From Oceanobacillus kimchii X50 (GTDB taxonomy: Bacteria; Bacillota; Bacilli; Bacillales; Amphibacillaceae), in NCBI RefSeq assembly GCF_000340475.1, contig NZ_CM001792.1, positions 3,399,253-3,463,252 on the forward strand: a stretch of 64,000 nucleotides of DNA, given 5' to 3'. Below the pieces are notes generated by a model. It searched no databases. It was not told the DNA's origin and worked only from the letters and a program-made list of their open reading frames with translations. This document shows, piece after piece, positions 25,628 through 34,416 of the stretch. A program made the translations under genes and the position numbers. How positions within the stretch are numbered: position 1 is the first letter of the stretch; each line of letters opens with the position of its first letter.

Positions 25628-26812
25628 TTACAGAGCTTGTTTCTTTTTCTGTTGAATAGCACTCGACATAACAGCTTGCGCAACACGTTCTGCCGCTCTC
25701 TCATCCAAGGCATTTGGGATTACCTTATCTTTAGAAACTTCCTGATCATTTAGTACATTCGCAATCCCATAAGCTGCAGCAACCTTCATTTCGGTAGTAA
25801 TGTCCCTTGCTCCCGCATCAATTGCTCCTCGGAATATTCCTGGAAATGCAAGTAAATTATTGACTTGATTCGGATAATCAGAGCGCCCCGTTGCCACGAC
25901 TGCTGCACCAGCTTCTATCGCCTCTTCTGGATAGATTTCTGGAATTGGATTCGCAAGTGCAAAGATAATCGGATCCTTCGCCATTGTTTGAATATGTTCT
26001 TTCTTTAATGCTCCTGGACCGGATACACCGATGAATACATCCGCCTCTGTAATCGCATCTTTTAAAGTACCGCGAACATTATCTTTATTAGTTACTTCTG
26101 CCATTTCTGCTTGCATCGGATTCAACCATTCTTCGCCTTTTGCTACAACGCCTTCTAAGCTTACTAATGTGATATTTGTCAATCCGGCATGATAGAGTAG
26201 CTTCGCTATGGCAATTCCTGCTGCACCAGCACCATTAATCACAATTTTAATTGGACGAGTTTGTTTGTTTACCACTTTTAATGCATTCGTTAATGCTGCT
26301 AGAACAACAATTGCAGTTCCATGCTGATCATCGTGGAATACTGGAATATCTAATTCTTCTTTCAGACGTTTTTCAATTTCAAAGCAGCGAGGAGCTGCAA
26401 TATCTTCAAGATTAATCCCAGCAAAAGTTGGTCCCATTGCTTTTACAATATTTACAATTTCATCTACATCCGTAGTATCTAAACAAATAGGAAACCCATC
26501 AATGTTAGCGAATTTCTTGAATAATAATGCTTTTCCTTCCATCACAGGCATTGCTGCTTTTGGTCCAATATTTCCTAGGCCAAGTACTGCTGTACCGTCT
26601 GTTACAATCCCTACCATGTTTCCCCGAGATGTAAGTGTATTGATTTTTTTCGGATCGTCTGCAATCTGTTTACATACATCCGCAACCCCAGGTGTATACA
26701 CAAGACTTAAATCGTCTTCACTATTTATTTCCATTTTCCCTGTGATTTCTAGCTTTCCTTTATGTTTATAATGAAGTTCAATTGCTTCATCTTTTAAATT
26801 TTTATTTACCAC
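25628..26812 (-). CDS. NAD(P)-dependent malic enzyme
   Basis: A 394-residue short-type malic enzyme that decarboxylates malate to pyruvate and reduces NAD(P). Family features are LVYTPGVADVCKQIADD (catalytic Tyr region), GNMVGIVTDGTAVLGLGNIG, PVFHDDQHGTAIV (metal-binding Asp), the Rossmann motif INGAGAAGIAIAKLL, and IFALANPIPEIYPEEA. The start is a GTG at 26812, preceded at 8 bases by GGGGG; the frame is open to 26932 but the extension is not family-like. With the transporter downstream it makes malate uptake and use one unit. A cre-like site and direct repeats lie upstream. Confidence 0.9.
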   Translation of the reverse strand: MVNKNLKDEAIELHYKHKGKLEITGKMEINSEDDLSLVYTPGVADVCKQIADDPKKINTLTSRGNMVGIVTDGTAVLGLGNIGPKAAMPVMEGKALLFKKFANIDGFPICLDTTDVDEIVNIVKAMGPTFAGINLEDIAAPRCFEIEKRLKEELDIPVFHDDQHGTAIVVLAALTNALKVVNKQTRPIKIVINGAGAAGIAIAKLLYHAGLTNITLVSLEGVVAKGEEWLNPMQAEMAEVTNKDNVRGTLKDAITEADVFIGVSGPGALKKEHIQTMAKDPIIFALANPIPEIYPEEAIEAGAAVVATGRSDYPNQVNNLLAFPGIFRGAIDAGARDITTEMKVAAAYGIANVLNDQEVSKDKVIPNALDERAAERVAQAVMSSAIQQKKKQAL

Positions 26813-26827
26813 TATAATTACCCCCAC

Positions 26828-26841
26828 CGTAATCGCTTTCA
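26828..26841 (-). promoter_or_regulatory. Probable CcpA binding site (cre) upstream of the malic enzyme gene
   Basis: On the minus strand TGAAAGCGATTACG matches the consensus TGWAANCGNTNWCA at all but the final position. It lies about 15-30 bases before the GTG start, where bound CcpA would block transcription, implying carbon catabolite repression of malate use. Confidence 0.6.
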
Positions 26842-26885
26842 ATTCGATTTCATATTTATTATAAATATTTGACAAAAAATTGAAC

Positions 26886-26915
26886 GGTTTTGAAACTATT
26901 AAAAGGGTTTTGAAA
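26886..26915 (-). promoter_or_regulatory. Direct repeats upstream of the malic enzyme gene, candidate MalR site
   Basis: TTTCAAAACC (minus strand) occurs twice, at 26915-26906 and 26895-26886, exactly 20 bases (two helical turns) apart and about 75-105 bases upstream of the start. Same-face direct repeats in this position suit a CitB-family response regulator such as the MalR-like protein encoded next door. Confidence 0.55.
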
Positions 26916-26939
26916 TTAAAAAAAGCAGCCAATTCTAAA

Positions 26940-27653
26940 TTAGTTGCTTACATACGGATGTAAGTGATGGTCATTTTCTCTTTTATACTGATACGAATAG
27001 ACTGGTCGTCCTATCCCATATGTCATCTTCTCTTCGATCCAATCAATGTCTACTAAGAACTTTAAATATTTACGTATAGATACACGGGAAATATTGGTTT
27101 GTTCTGCTAATTCATCTGTAGAGAAAAACGCGCCATGCTGTCGCCTGATTTCGGATACGATGACTTGTAACGTTGACTCTGTCAGACCTTTTGGCAACAT
27201 TTTTTCTGATTCACTCGCTTCTTCTTCCACATGCATAAACTTGTCCAGTTCCTTTTGAGTCATACCTTCTTTGTCCATTAATAATTCTTGTTTTTCTTTA
27301 TAAACAAGAAGTGATTGTTCTAATCGTTCAAATTCAAATGGTTTGATTAAATAATCTACAGCACCAAATCGTAGGGCTTGCCGTATACGTTCTTTATCTG
27401 ATGCGGCAGTTATTAATATCACATCCACTTCCACATCCTTACTTCGAATATAAGAAAGTAGCGCTAATCCATTTTCATCTGGCATATACACATCCAGCAA
27501 TAATAATTCAACTGTTTGTTGTTCCAAGATTTTCTTCGCTTCGGTTGTATTCGTTGCTATTGCTGTTACTTCGAATCCATCGATCAGCTGAATATATCTA
27601 TTATTAAACTCCGCTACCATTGGATCATCTTCCACAATTAGTACCCGAATCAT
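26940..27653 (-). CDS. malR: Response regulator of the CitB/MalR type
   Basis: A 237-residue two-component response regulator. The receiver domain (about residues 1-120) has acidic residues E8/D9 and phosphoacceptor D54 in LLLDVYMPDENG. The C-terminal winged-helix region (about 165-225) includes FSTDELAEQTNISRVSIRKYLKFL, the HTH of CitT/DctR/MalR regulators. In B. subtilis MalR activates malate transport and malic enzyme genes in response to MalK. It overlaps the kinase gene by 4 bases, and its gene is immediately upstream of the malic enzyme gene on the same strand. Confidence 0.82.
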   Translation of the reverse strand: MIRVLIVEDDPMVAEFNNRYIQLIDGFEVTAIATNTTEAKKILEQQTVELLLLDVYMPDENGLALLSYIRSKDVEVDVILITAASDKERIRQALRFGAVDYLIKPFEFERLEQSLLVYKEKQELLMDKEGMTQKELDKFMHVEEEASESEKMLPKGLTESTLQVIVSEIRRQHGAFFSTDELAEQTNISRVSIRKYLKFLVDIDWIEEKMTYGIGRPVYSYQYKRENDHHLHPYVSN

Positions 27654-29251
27654 CGTATATCTCTCCTTATCTTATAAGGAACTTCAACTTCAAAAATAGT
27701 TCCAGCTTCAAGCGTTTCAAAACGCAGGGATCCACCCAAAGCTTCTACGCTCTGTTTTACTAAATACAAACCATACCCACGATTATTTCCTTTTGTGGAA
27801 TATCCTTTTTGAAACATCTGCTGTTGTGTATTTTCATCTATACCAACACCATAATCTTGAATTCCAATATAGAGCCAATCGTTTTTATAGCTTACATACA
27901 TATCAATTGTTCGGTTTTCTTTGGATATTATTGCATCGATTGCATTATCTATTAAATTGCCGATAACAGTAATTAATTTATGAACAACTTGATTATCGGG
28001 AACGGCAGGTATTTCTTCTGCAATATCTATTTGAAGATTAACATCTCTTTCCCTTGCATCGCTTAGTTTGCCTAGAAGAAATCCAGCCAAAATCGAGTCT
28101 TTTACATTCTTAACGACGTGATTGAGTTCTTCATTACGCTGATTAACAATTTGTTTAATATAGTCATCTAACTCATCGTAACTTTTTGTCGTTACCATGC
28201 CATTAATCACATGTAATTTGTTCATAAATTCATGAGACTGTGCACGTAATGCTTCTGCATACAGCTTAACACCTGATAATTGTTTGGCTAATTGTTTTAG
28301 TTCCGTTAAATCTCTAAAAGTAGAAATAGCACCTACCACTTCGTCATTCACTACGATTGGCATACGATTTGCCAAAATCGTCACTCCATTTATTTTCTGT
28401 TCAACATCCATCGCAGGTTGTTTACTTTCTAAAATTTCTTCTAAATGGGAGTGAGGAAGAACTTGTTCTACGCTTTTCCCAACAGGAGATTCAGTAATTC
28501 CTGCTTTTTCAAAAACTTTCATCGCTGCTTTATTTACTATCGTTATTTTATGGTCTGTATCGATGGTAATAATACCTTCTCTAGCAGACTCTAACGTAGC
28601 ACTTCTTTCTTTTAACATCTTAGCAATCTGAAACGGCTCTAGTCCAAATAATATCCGCTTAATATAACGAGCAATAAACCAAGCTCCCAAGATTCCAATA
28701 ATTAAACCAACAATCGAACTAATTAGATTGCTGATATGGTTGTTATAGATGACATCATTTATTTCTTGTAATGATATCCCCACCGATACTGCGCCAATTT
28801 GTTCGCCGTCTCCATTAAATATCGGCGAAAAAGCGCGTAATGAGTCCCCAAGCGTTCCCTCCGATATGGAAATATGCTCGATACCTTGTTCTAATACTGT
28901 ATCTTCATCTCCTCCTACAAAGGGTTTTCCAATTAACTCCGAGTTCGGATGTGACTTACGTATACCATTCATATCCATTACTACAATAAATGTTAAATCC
29001 GTGGAGCGACTTATTTCATTCGTATATTCTTGTATATGTTTTTCCTCATCTTTATTCTGTAGTCCATTAATTACCCATTCGGACTTGGCCATTGTTCGAG
29101 AAATAATCACTGCTTTCTCTTCAATATTTTCTTTAAGCCGTTCACCCGTTGCATAATTAATTAACAGATCATTGGTAATGAGAACAATAATAACAACTAA
29201 ACAAACAAGCGTTGTTATCAATACGCTAAGGCGTGTTTTTTTCTTACCCAT
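27650..29251 (-). CDS. malK: Sensor histidine kinase of the DcuS/CitA/MalK type
   Basis: A 533-residue membrane kinase. It has TM1 (about residues 10-32), an extracytoplasmic PAS/Cache sensor (about 35-170), TM2 (about 172-195), a cytoplasmic PAS domain (about 215-320), a DpiB-type phosphoacceptor region with SHEFMNKLHVINGM, and a HATPase domain with NLIDNAIDA, DYGVGI and GYGLYLVKQ. The sensor carries F-x-S-G-D-S-L-R-A-F-type features of carboxylate kinases. The start at 29251 follows GGGGGA; an in-frame ATG at 29278 is not preferred. It should sense extracellular malate or a related C4 acid. Confidence 0.83.
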   Translation of the reverse strand: MGKKKTRLSVLITTLVCLVVIIVLITNDLLINYATGERLKENIEEKAVIISRTMAKSEWVINGLQNKDEEKHIQEYTNEISRSTDLTFIVVMDMNGIRKSHPNSELIGKPFVGGDEDTVLEQGIEHISISEGTLGDSLRAFSPIFNGDGEQIGAVSVGISLQEINDVIYNNHISNLISSIVGLIIGILGAWFIARYIKRILFGLEPFQIAKMLKERSATLESAREGIITIDTDHKITIVNKAAMKVFEKAGITESPVGKSVEQVLPHSHLEEILESKQPAMDVEQKINGVTILANRMPIVVNDEVVGAISTFRDLTELKQLAKQLSGVKLYAEALRAQSHEFMNKLHVINGMVTTKSYDELDDYIKQIVNQRNEELNHVVKNVKDSILAGFLLGKLSDARERDVNLQIDIAEEIPAVPDNQVVHKLITVIGNLIDNAIDAIISKENRTIDMYVSYKNDWLYIGIQDYGVGIDENTQQQMFQKGYSTKGNNRGYGLYLVKQSVEALGGSLRFETLEAGTIFEVEVPYKIRRDIR

Positions 29252-29497
29252 CGATATTTCCCCCAAGATTATTATCACTTTATGCTATCATAGAAAATTC
29301 ATATAAGAGTAGTGATCAACGAAACTTGTTTAGGTATTAGTAAAGAGTCTACATTCTTCACCAATGAGTATCCGGAAGAGTCGTTGTTAAGTTGTAAATT
29401 TTAAATAAAAGTTAATACAATTAATCTAAGATAATTGGAATGAATGCCTTTGTAAAGACGCTCACCTTGTGGTGTGGCGGTTGAGATTTGAAAAGAG

Positions 29498-29564
29498 GAC
29501 CACGGATTACCCCGGCACAATCCGCGTTTTCTCCTAGCCCAATCCCAGAGGGCATTTCGTGGTC
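29498..29564. other. GC-rich nested inverted repeat, possible structured element
   Basis: Outer arms GACCACG (29498-29504) and CGTGGTC (29558-29564) enclose an inner stem CGGATT/AATCCG (29503-29508 and 29519-29524). The region stands out as GC-rich in an A/T-rich gap. No known RNA family was recognised. It may be a further repeat type or an RNA. Confidence 0.35.
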
Positions 29565-29614
29565 TAGAATTTAGAAATGTTATTGTACATTTGCGAGGGA
29601 ATTCTTTAGTTTTT

Positions 29615-29790
29615 TGGTTATGAGAGCTGGTCTATTGACCACTTTTTTGCTTTTCTTTAGATTTTTTGTTTATGAGAGCCGGTCTATTGACCAATTTTTT
29701 TGCTTTTCTTTAGTTATTTAGGTTTTGAGACCTGCTCTATTTACCATCCCAATGATTTTCTCTAGTTGTTTTGGGTTTTTACAACTGCTT
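29615..29790. repeat. Degenerate 52-bp tandem repeat, array 1 (about 3 units)
   Basis: The phrase GGTCTATTGACCA recurs at 29629 and 29681, and GCTCTATTTACCA about 53 bases later, each followed by T-rich sequence and TTTTCTTTAG. The period is 52-53 bp. The unit resembles that of the array at 61770-62090 (GGTT-GATAGGCACGTTCTATTCACTA), which has the same period. It lies between the malK-like gene and a broken VOC gene. No coding potential is seen. Confidence 0.7.
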
Positions 29791-29806
29791 TACCTTTGAA
29801 AGAGAT

Positions 29807-30597
29807 TTATCCAAATCGATATAAAGCTCCTGAAAAATTAATTGTTTTTCTTTCGCCGCCACTGAACTGAACCATAAACGGTTTCTCACCTTTTGTTTGT
29901 AGAAAAGATTCTACTTTTCCATTAACATTCGGTTCATAAAAGATAAAATTCCCACCTGGAATAAGTAACGGATATCCTGTTGCGTCAAGCTCTCTATCAA
30001 TAAAAGAATTGCCTACCTTTACACCGAGCAATTCACTCCATGATGCAGCAATTTCTGCTCCATTTTCTACTGCAAATCCAATACTCTCCAAAGCTATATC
30101 TCCTATTGGGTGATCTGCAATAGCATTGCTTTTCTCTAAATCTTGTTTTCTCCATTCATCTGATTCGTCCCATTCAATGAAAAATGGCAATTCAGGCGAT
30201 ATTCCATCACGCCCTACAAATAATAACTTCCATTTGATTATACTTCCGTCTGGCCGAGTGTGGGTCCATTCACCTCAAAGCCAAGAGAAGCAAAACGTTC
30301 TGTGTCAGCTTGTAAATCTTTTGAACGTAATGCTACTCGTACAGCTCCTTCTTCTTTTTCATCTAGAACACTTTTGATAAGCCCATGATTGACCTTAGCC
30401 GCTTCGTTTGCAAGTTGTTCGCTAAATACATCAATAAACTCAATATAACTAAGGCCAAAGTAACTTAACGCGTTATAAGTCCCTAAATTCTCATGTCTTC
30501 CTCCTTGAACTGCATGGATTCCGAGTTCCTTACAACGTTCCATCGCTATCTGTGGATCGTTTACTACATGTACAAAATGATCAAATAAAAAAGACAT
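29807..30597 (-). pseudogene. VOC/glyoxalase-like family protein, broken by a frameshift
   Basis: Two adjacent frames encode the halves of one glyoxalase_3-like VOC protein. The N-terminal part (from 30597) has FDHFVHVVNDP and GGRHENLGTYNALSYFGLSYIEFIDVF, and runs out of frame after FEVNGP. The sequence resumes in another frame as TRPDGSIIKWKLLFVGRDG, followed by ISPELPFFIEWDE and on to the stop at 29807. The frame change is near 30255-30264 (a CCCACACTCGG stretch). Full length would be about 262 residues, usual for the family. It is either an inactivating indel or a sequence error; nothing suggests programmed shifting. Confidence 0.8.
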
Positions 30598-30700
30598 GGA
30601 TGGCCTCCCTAAATGAATAATATTATTCTACTTTTACCATTTGTTGTATCCTTTGTAAAGTTGATTATACGCTACTTATTACAGGAAAATGCAGCAGTCG

Positions 30701-30829
30701 TTAATATTCGGTTTCATCCTGTTCACTTAATGATTCGCTCGTAAACACCACAGTTTTTGTGTTTTTTGGAGCAACCAATACTGGCCACCAAAACGGAGTT
30801 CCTCTCCATCCTTTTTCTTCCTCTCCATT
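30701..30829 (-). pseudogene. In-frame continuation of the Z1 protein beyond its stop codon
   Basis: Directly after the TAA (30832-30830) that ends the Z1 gene, the same frame stays open for 42 more codons before another TAA. It encodes NGEEEKGWRGTPFWWPVLVA, then PKNTKTVVFTSESLSEQDET and EY. The composition (W-R-G-T-P-F-W-W-P-V) looks like genuine protein and fits the end of Z1-type proteins. It suggests a nonsense mutation (for example CAA to TAA) or stop-codon read-through. It has no start of its own. Confidence 0.6.
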
Positions 30830-32902
30830 TTAACGTAATAAAAGTAAAGCCGGAATATCTGTAGCTACTTGCTTCGCTATTCTTAATTCTCCTTTTTCGC
30901 CAGCAGGGGTATCTGGAGCATCTTCATAACGGTCAGAACCAGGACGAATCCTACTCATATTTCTGCCTCGCTTCACAATACACCAAACATGCCCTTGATA
31001 GTCGGAATCGGTATGCCGGGACAAATATTCCATACTTGCTAGAAAGGCTTTTACATCCCAAGATGGTCCTGTGTTGTCATCAAATGTTTTTGCAATGGTT
31101 CGTATAATTTTCTTTGCATTATCAAGCCGTATTAAAAAAGCAACGCCATCTTTTTTACCACTCTCCCCAATCGCTCGATCGATTTTTTCTACTATTTGGC
31201 TAATATATGTCTTATATCCAGTCTGAAAACCAACTGGCAGCATTCGTTTATACGGGCGTAATGTTGTTGTTTTTGACAGTAATAATTTATTAGGGCTGCA
31301 CGGAATGATTTCATTACGTAGATCTTGTTGGATAAAGACGACCCCCTGATCTTGTCCACCTTGTTCAAAAGCCTTTCGTAATCCAGCATCAAATTCATGT
31401 ATCTTCATCATGACATTATAAATTTCTTTCGTTGTATAAAATCTTGTAACAGCTAAATCTTCCTTAGGCCGAAAACCATACATACGGGAATGTTGCAGAA
31501 CAGTATCTTGCTGAAAGCGACGAGGATTTCTGCCATAATAAAAGCCGATTAAATTCGCAATAGTAATCCCTCTATCTAAGATTTGGCCTCCAATAAATAT
31601 ATTTAGTGGAGCTCTAAGTTTCAATTGTCCTGAGTTATCTAGAAGCTGATTTATATCCGTTTCTGAATTGACTTTTGAAATCAAAAGATGATCTTTCTGA
31701 AGTGCCCATAAGGTTTCAAATTGCACTTCGGCAAATGAAGGAATTTCCGCTCCTAGACTCGTTAATGACTTTTTCATGTTTTCAAATGAAGTTTTTATGA
31801 AATTAAGGAGTAATTCTGGTTGTGTATTTGCCGCTTGTTGTAAATGCCGTTTTACTTCTAAGACTATCGTTTCTTGCCACTCATGAGATAACTTAGATTG
31901 CTCGGTATGGATAATGAAGCTATACTTATTCATTCGTGTTCCTTGCTGCTTTTGTTGAATCCGGCGCATGACGCCCCCAACAACAAAATGAATAATTGAA
32001 TTTCTGAGTGAGGCAATCTTATTACTTTGTAACGCTTCTTCTAATTTAAATCTTCTTCGGTCTGGCTTTTTTAAAGCAATTAATTCACCTTCGTTAATCG
32101 GTTCATATATATTGGAAGAAATAGAATCGCCTATCTTACTATCCCCAAAGTAATACTCCCCACCAATATATTCATTTGGTACAGGCACCAGTTCTGTAAA
32201 TACAGGTTTTACCGGTTCAAAGACCTTTGTAGACCCATCTACTTTTAGTGTTTCCGGCTGTAAATAAAGAGAATATGGTGTTGCGGTTACTTGTAAGAAA
32301 CTAACATCTGTTAGATTCCTGCGAAGACTATCAATTTGTCCAGCGATTACATTGATTTCTGTAATCTCTCGCTTTGTTTTAGAAAAGCCGATACTTGCAA
32401 AGTCTGCCTCATCATCAATTATTAGTGTTTTTTTCGTTGCTAAAGTTGGATATCTTATCGATAAAACTTCTTCCAAACGCTTCAAATTATTAGTTTCCTT
32501 TTTCACTACGATCATTTGTTTTTGCTGTAATTCATATTCAATTAGATTTTCTGGCATCGACATAATATCATGAATTTGCAAGACATCCTCATCTTCGATA
32601 CCAGCAAACTCTAGGTATAAACGTTGTAATGTTTGTCTAGCTAAAGCTCTGGTTCCTTTTGTCAAAACAATGATTACATCAAAGCCATTATCCATCGCAA
32701 GCCCTGATAAACCAATAAATGTTCGAGTCTTCCCACTTTGGATTTTCCCTAGCAACATCCCTGGTCTGTTCAGCGTAGTTCCATAACGTAATAGATTTTC
32801 TAACGTTTTTTCAATACAATGCATTGTTTCATTGGAATACGTATTTTTCTCTTTTAAATATGTATAAAACATTCCTGTTGTATGTGTCTTTACTTGTTGC
32901 AT
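30830..32902 (-). CDS. Z1 domain ATPase (superfamily 2 helicase-like), orphan; C-terminus shortened by a stop codon
   Basis: A 690-residue protein of the Z1 family. Walker A is GKIQSGKT (residues 52-59), the DEAD box is IIDDEAD (161-167), and VTATPYS matches motif III. The Z1 signature is GGQILDRGITIANLIGFYYG followed by RRFQQDTVLQHSRMYGFR (motifs V/VI). Z1 proteins accompany some restriction or anti-phage systems, where they act with methylases, MutL-type ATPases or nucleases. No such partner lies nearby, so this is an orphan copy of unknown role. GGAGG precedes the ATG. The same frame continues for 42 codons past the stop, so the ancestral protein was probably about 733 residues. Confidence 0.82.
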   Translation of the reverse strand: MQQVKTHTTGMFYTYLKEKNTYSNETMHCIEKTLENLLRYGTTLNRPGMLLGKIQSGKTRTFIGLSGLAMDNGFDVIIVLTKGTRALARQTLQRLYLEFAGIEDEDVLQIHDIMSMPENLIEYELQQKQMIVVKKETNNLKRLEEVLSIRYPTLATKKTLIIDDEADFASIGFSKTKREITEINVIAGQIDSLRRNLTDVSFLQVTATPYSLYLQPETLKVDGSTKVFEPVKPVFTELVPVPNEYIGGEYYFGDSKIGDSISSNIYEPINEGELIALKKPDRRRFKLEEALQSNKIASLRNSIIHFVVGGVMRRIQQKQQGTRMNKYSFIIHTEQSKLSHEWQETIVLEVKRHLQQAANTQPELLLNFIKTSFENMKKSLTSLGAEIPSFAEVQFETLWALQKDHLLISKVNSETDINQLLDNSGQLKLRAPLNIFIGGQILDRGITIANLIGFYYGRNPRRFQQDTVLQHSRMYGFRPKEDLAVTRFYTTKEIYNVMMKIHEFDAGLRKAFEQGGQDQGVVFIQQDLRNEIIPCSPNKLLLSKTTTLRPYKRMLPVGFQTGYKTYISQIVEKIDRAIGESGKKDGVAFLIRLDNAKKIIRTIAKTFDDNTGPSWDVKAFLASMEYLSRHTDSDYQGHVWCIVKRGRNMSRIRPGSDRYEDAPDTPAGEKGELRIAKQVATDIPALLLLR

Positions 32903-33100
32903 ATTTTCCTCCGTTGTTTCTACCCTGTTTACTCACTCTCAAGCATATATAAGTTGGTTGATTTATTGTATAATTAATATAATTGATTCTATCATAGAAA
33001 TAAATTATCCCACATGAAACGGAGAGTAAAATGACCATCAAATAAAATTTCACATTATCAAACTGGTATTCATTTAATTACTAAAGGAAGTAGATAAGTA

Positions 33101-33436
33101 ATGCTTAAAAAAGTATTCCTATGGGTAGGAATTTTACAACTACTCATTATTATATTCACACTGTTTATGTATAAAAAATTAGAGCTTCTATCTTATATTA
33201 ACGTTGCTTTTGTTATAGGCTCTATTTTTTTGCTTATTTCTTTAACTCTTTTTGTTATAAAAGGACGTTTTTTTGATGTTGTATTTTTTAGTTTCCAGAA
33301 TATTTTTAGCCGTATGGAAGACAAGGATAGAAGCCCATTATCTAAGTTAGTTCCCCAAAACTATTCAGCACTATTTATAGCAAGCATCGTCACCATTATT
33401 ATCATGCTAGCTGCTCTACTACTACAAACTAGCTAA
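33101..33436 (+). CDS. Small membrane protein, DUF3899 family
   Basis: A 111-residue protein with three hydrophobic helices (about residues 5-25, 33-55 and 88-108). Between the second and third is a conserved hydrophilic stretch, FQNIFSRMEDKDRSPLSKLVP, typical of DUF3899 proteins of Bacillaceae. The function is unknown. A GGAAG site precedes the ATG. It is monocistronic and convergent with the opp operon, sharing the terminator just downstream. Confidence 0.72.
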   Translation: MLKKVFLWVGILQLLIIIFTLFMYKKLELLSYINVAFVIGSIFLLISLTLFVIKGRFFDVVFFSFQNIFSRMEDKDRSPLSKLVPQNYSALFIASIVTIIIMLAALLLQTS

Positions 33437-33443
33437 TATACCA

Positions 33444-33476
33444 AACAAGGCAGCCATTCAAAATGACTGCCTTGTT
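33444..33476. terminator. Bidirectional terminator between DUF3899 gene and opp operon
   Basis: AACAAGGCAG (33444-33453) and CTGCCTTGTT (33467-33476) form a perfect 10-bp stem with a 13-nt loop. T-rich sequence lies on the plus-strand side (GTTTTATTTATT), and the minus direction continues GGTATATTAG. It serves the plus-strand gene clearly and probably the opp operon too. Confidence 0.8.
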
Positions 33477-33479
33477 GTT

Positions 33480-34415
33480 TTATTTATTATATTCAGTTTT
33501 ATAGTTTTTAAATTCTTCTTCTGAGCAATATACGAAATGGCCTGGTGAAACCTCACGCATCGCTACTTCGTCACTTTCCTTATACTGATGTATTCTCGGA
33601 TCATATGATTCTCTAGTACGAGAACGCTCATACTCAGGATCCGGAAGTGGGATAGCTGAGAGTAAGGATTTCGTATAAGGATGCAGTGGATTACGATATA
33701 AATCTTCCGCTGGAGCCAACTCTACTAATTTCCCAAAATACATAACTCCAATTCGATCACTTATATATTTCACCATCGATAAATCATGCGCAATAAATAA
33801 GTAAGTCAGTTGCTTCTCATGTTGAAGTTTTTTGAGTAAGTTAACTACTTGTGCTTGAATAGATACGTCTAATGCAGAAATCGGCTCATCGGCAATGATA
33901 AATTCAGGCTCAACCGCTAATGCTCTGGCTATGCCAATTCGCTGTCTTTGTCCGCCAGAGAATTCATGCGGGAATCGAGTAGCATGTTCTCGATTCAAAC
34001 CTACTGTTTCTAAGAGTTCATACACTTTCTCCATACGTTCTCCGGTAGTTTTAGCAAGCCCATGTATATCGATACCTTCTGCAATAATATCAGATACTTT
34101 CATTCTTGGATTAAGTGAAGCATATGGATCTTGGAAAATCATTTGCATCTTTCTATTAAATTGCTTTAAATCTTCTTTGGATTTTTTACCATGAACGTTC
34201 GTTCCTTTATATAATACTTCACCATCTGTTGCATTATATAGACGAATCATCGTTCTACCAGTAGTAGATTTACCACAACCTGACTCTCCTACTAAGCCTA
34301 GTGTCTCACCTTTATATATATCAAAAGAAATATCATCTACCGCTCGTACTTCTTTTGCCTTTCCTTCATTAAAATATTGCTTTAAATTCTTTACTTCAAT
34401 TAACTTTTCCGCCAC
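33480..34415 (-). CDS. oppF: Oligopeptide ABC transporter ATP-binding protein OppF
   Basis: A 311-residue ABC ATPase. Walker A is GLVGESGCGKSTTGRT, the Q-loop MIFQDPYASLNP, the signature EFSGGQRQRIGIARAL, and Walker B FIIADEPISALD, followed by the oligopeptide-transporter C-terminal extension (HPYTKSLLSAIPLPDP). It powers peptide uptake with OppD. The start is GTG at 34415, with GGGGGGA before it, one base after the oppD stop. It is the last gene of an oppABCDF operon. Confidence 0.92.
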   Translation of the reverse strand: MAEKLIEVKNLKQYFNEGKAKEVRAVDDISFDIYKGETLGLVGESGCGKSTTGRTMIRLYNATDGEVLYKGTNVHGKKSKEDLKQFNRKMQMIFQDPYASLNPRMKVSDIIAEGIDIHGLAKTTGERMEKVYELLETVGLNREHATRFPHEFSGGQRQRIGIARALAVEPEFIIADEPISALDVSIQAQVVNLLKKLQHEKQLTYLFIAHDLSMVKYISDRIGVMYFGKLVELAPAEDLYRNPLHPYTKSLLSAIPLPDPEYERSRTRESYDPRIHQYKESDEVAMREVSPGHFVYCSEEEFKNYKTEYNK

Positions 34416-34416
34416 A

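Noticed and set aside
30830..32902. A complete restriction-modification or defence island around the Z1 gene
   Set aside because: No methylase, nuclease, MutL-like or other defence gene lies within several kilobases; neighbours are a VOC fragment, DUF3899 and the opp operon.
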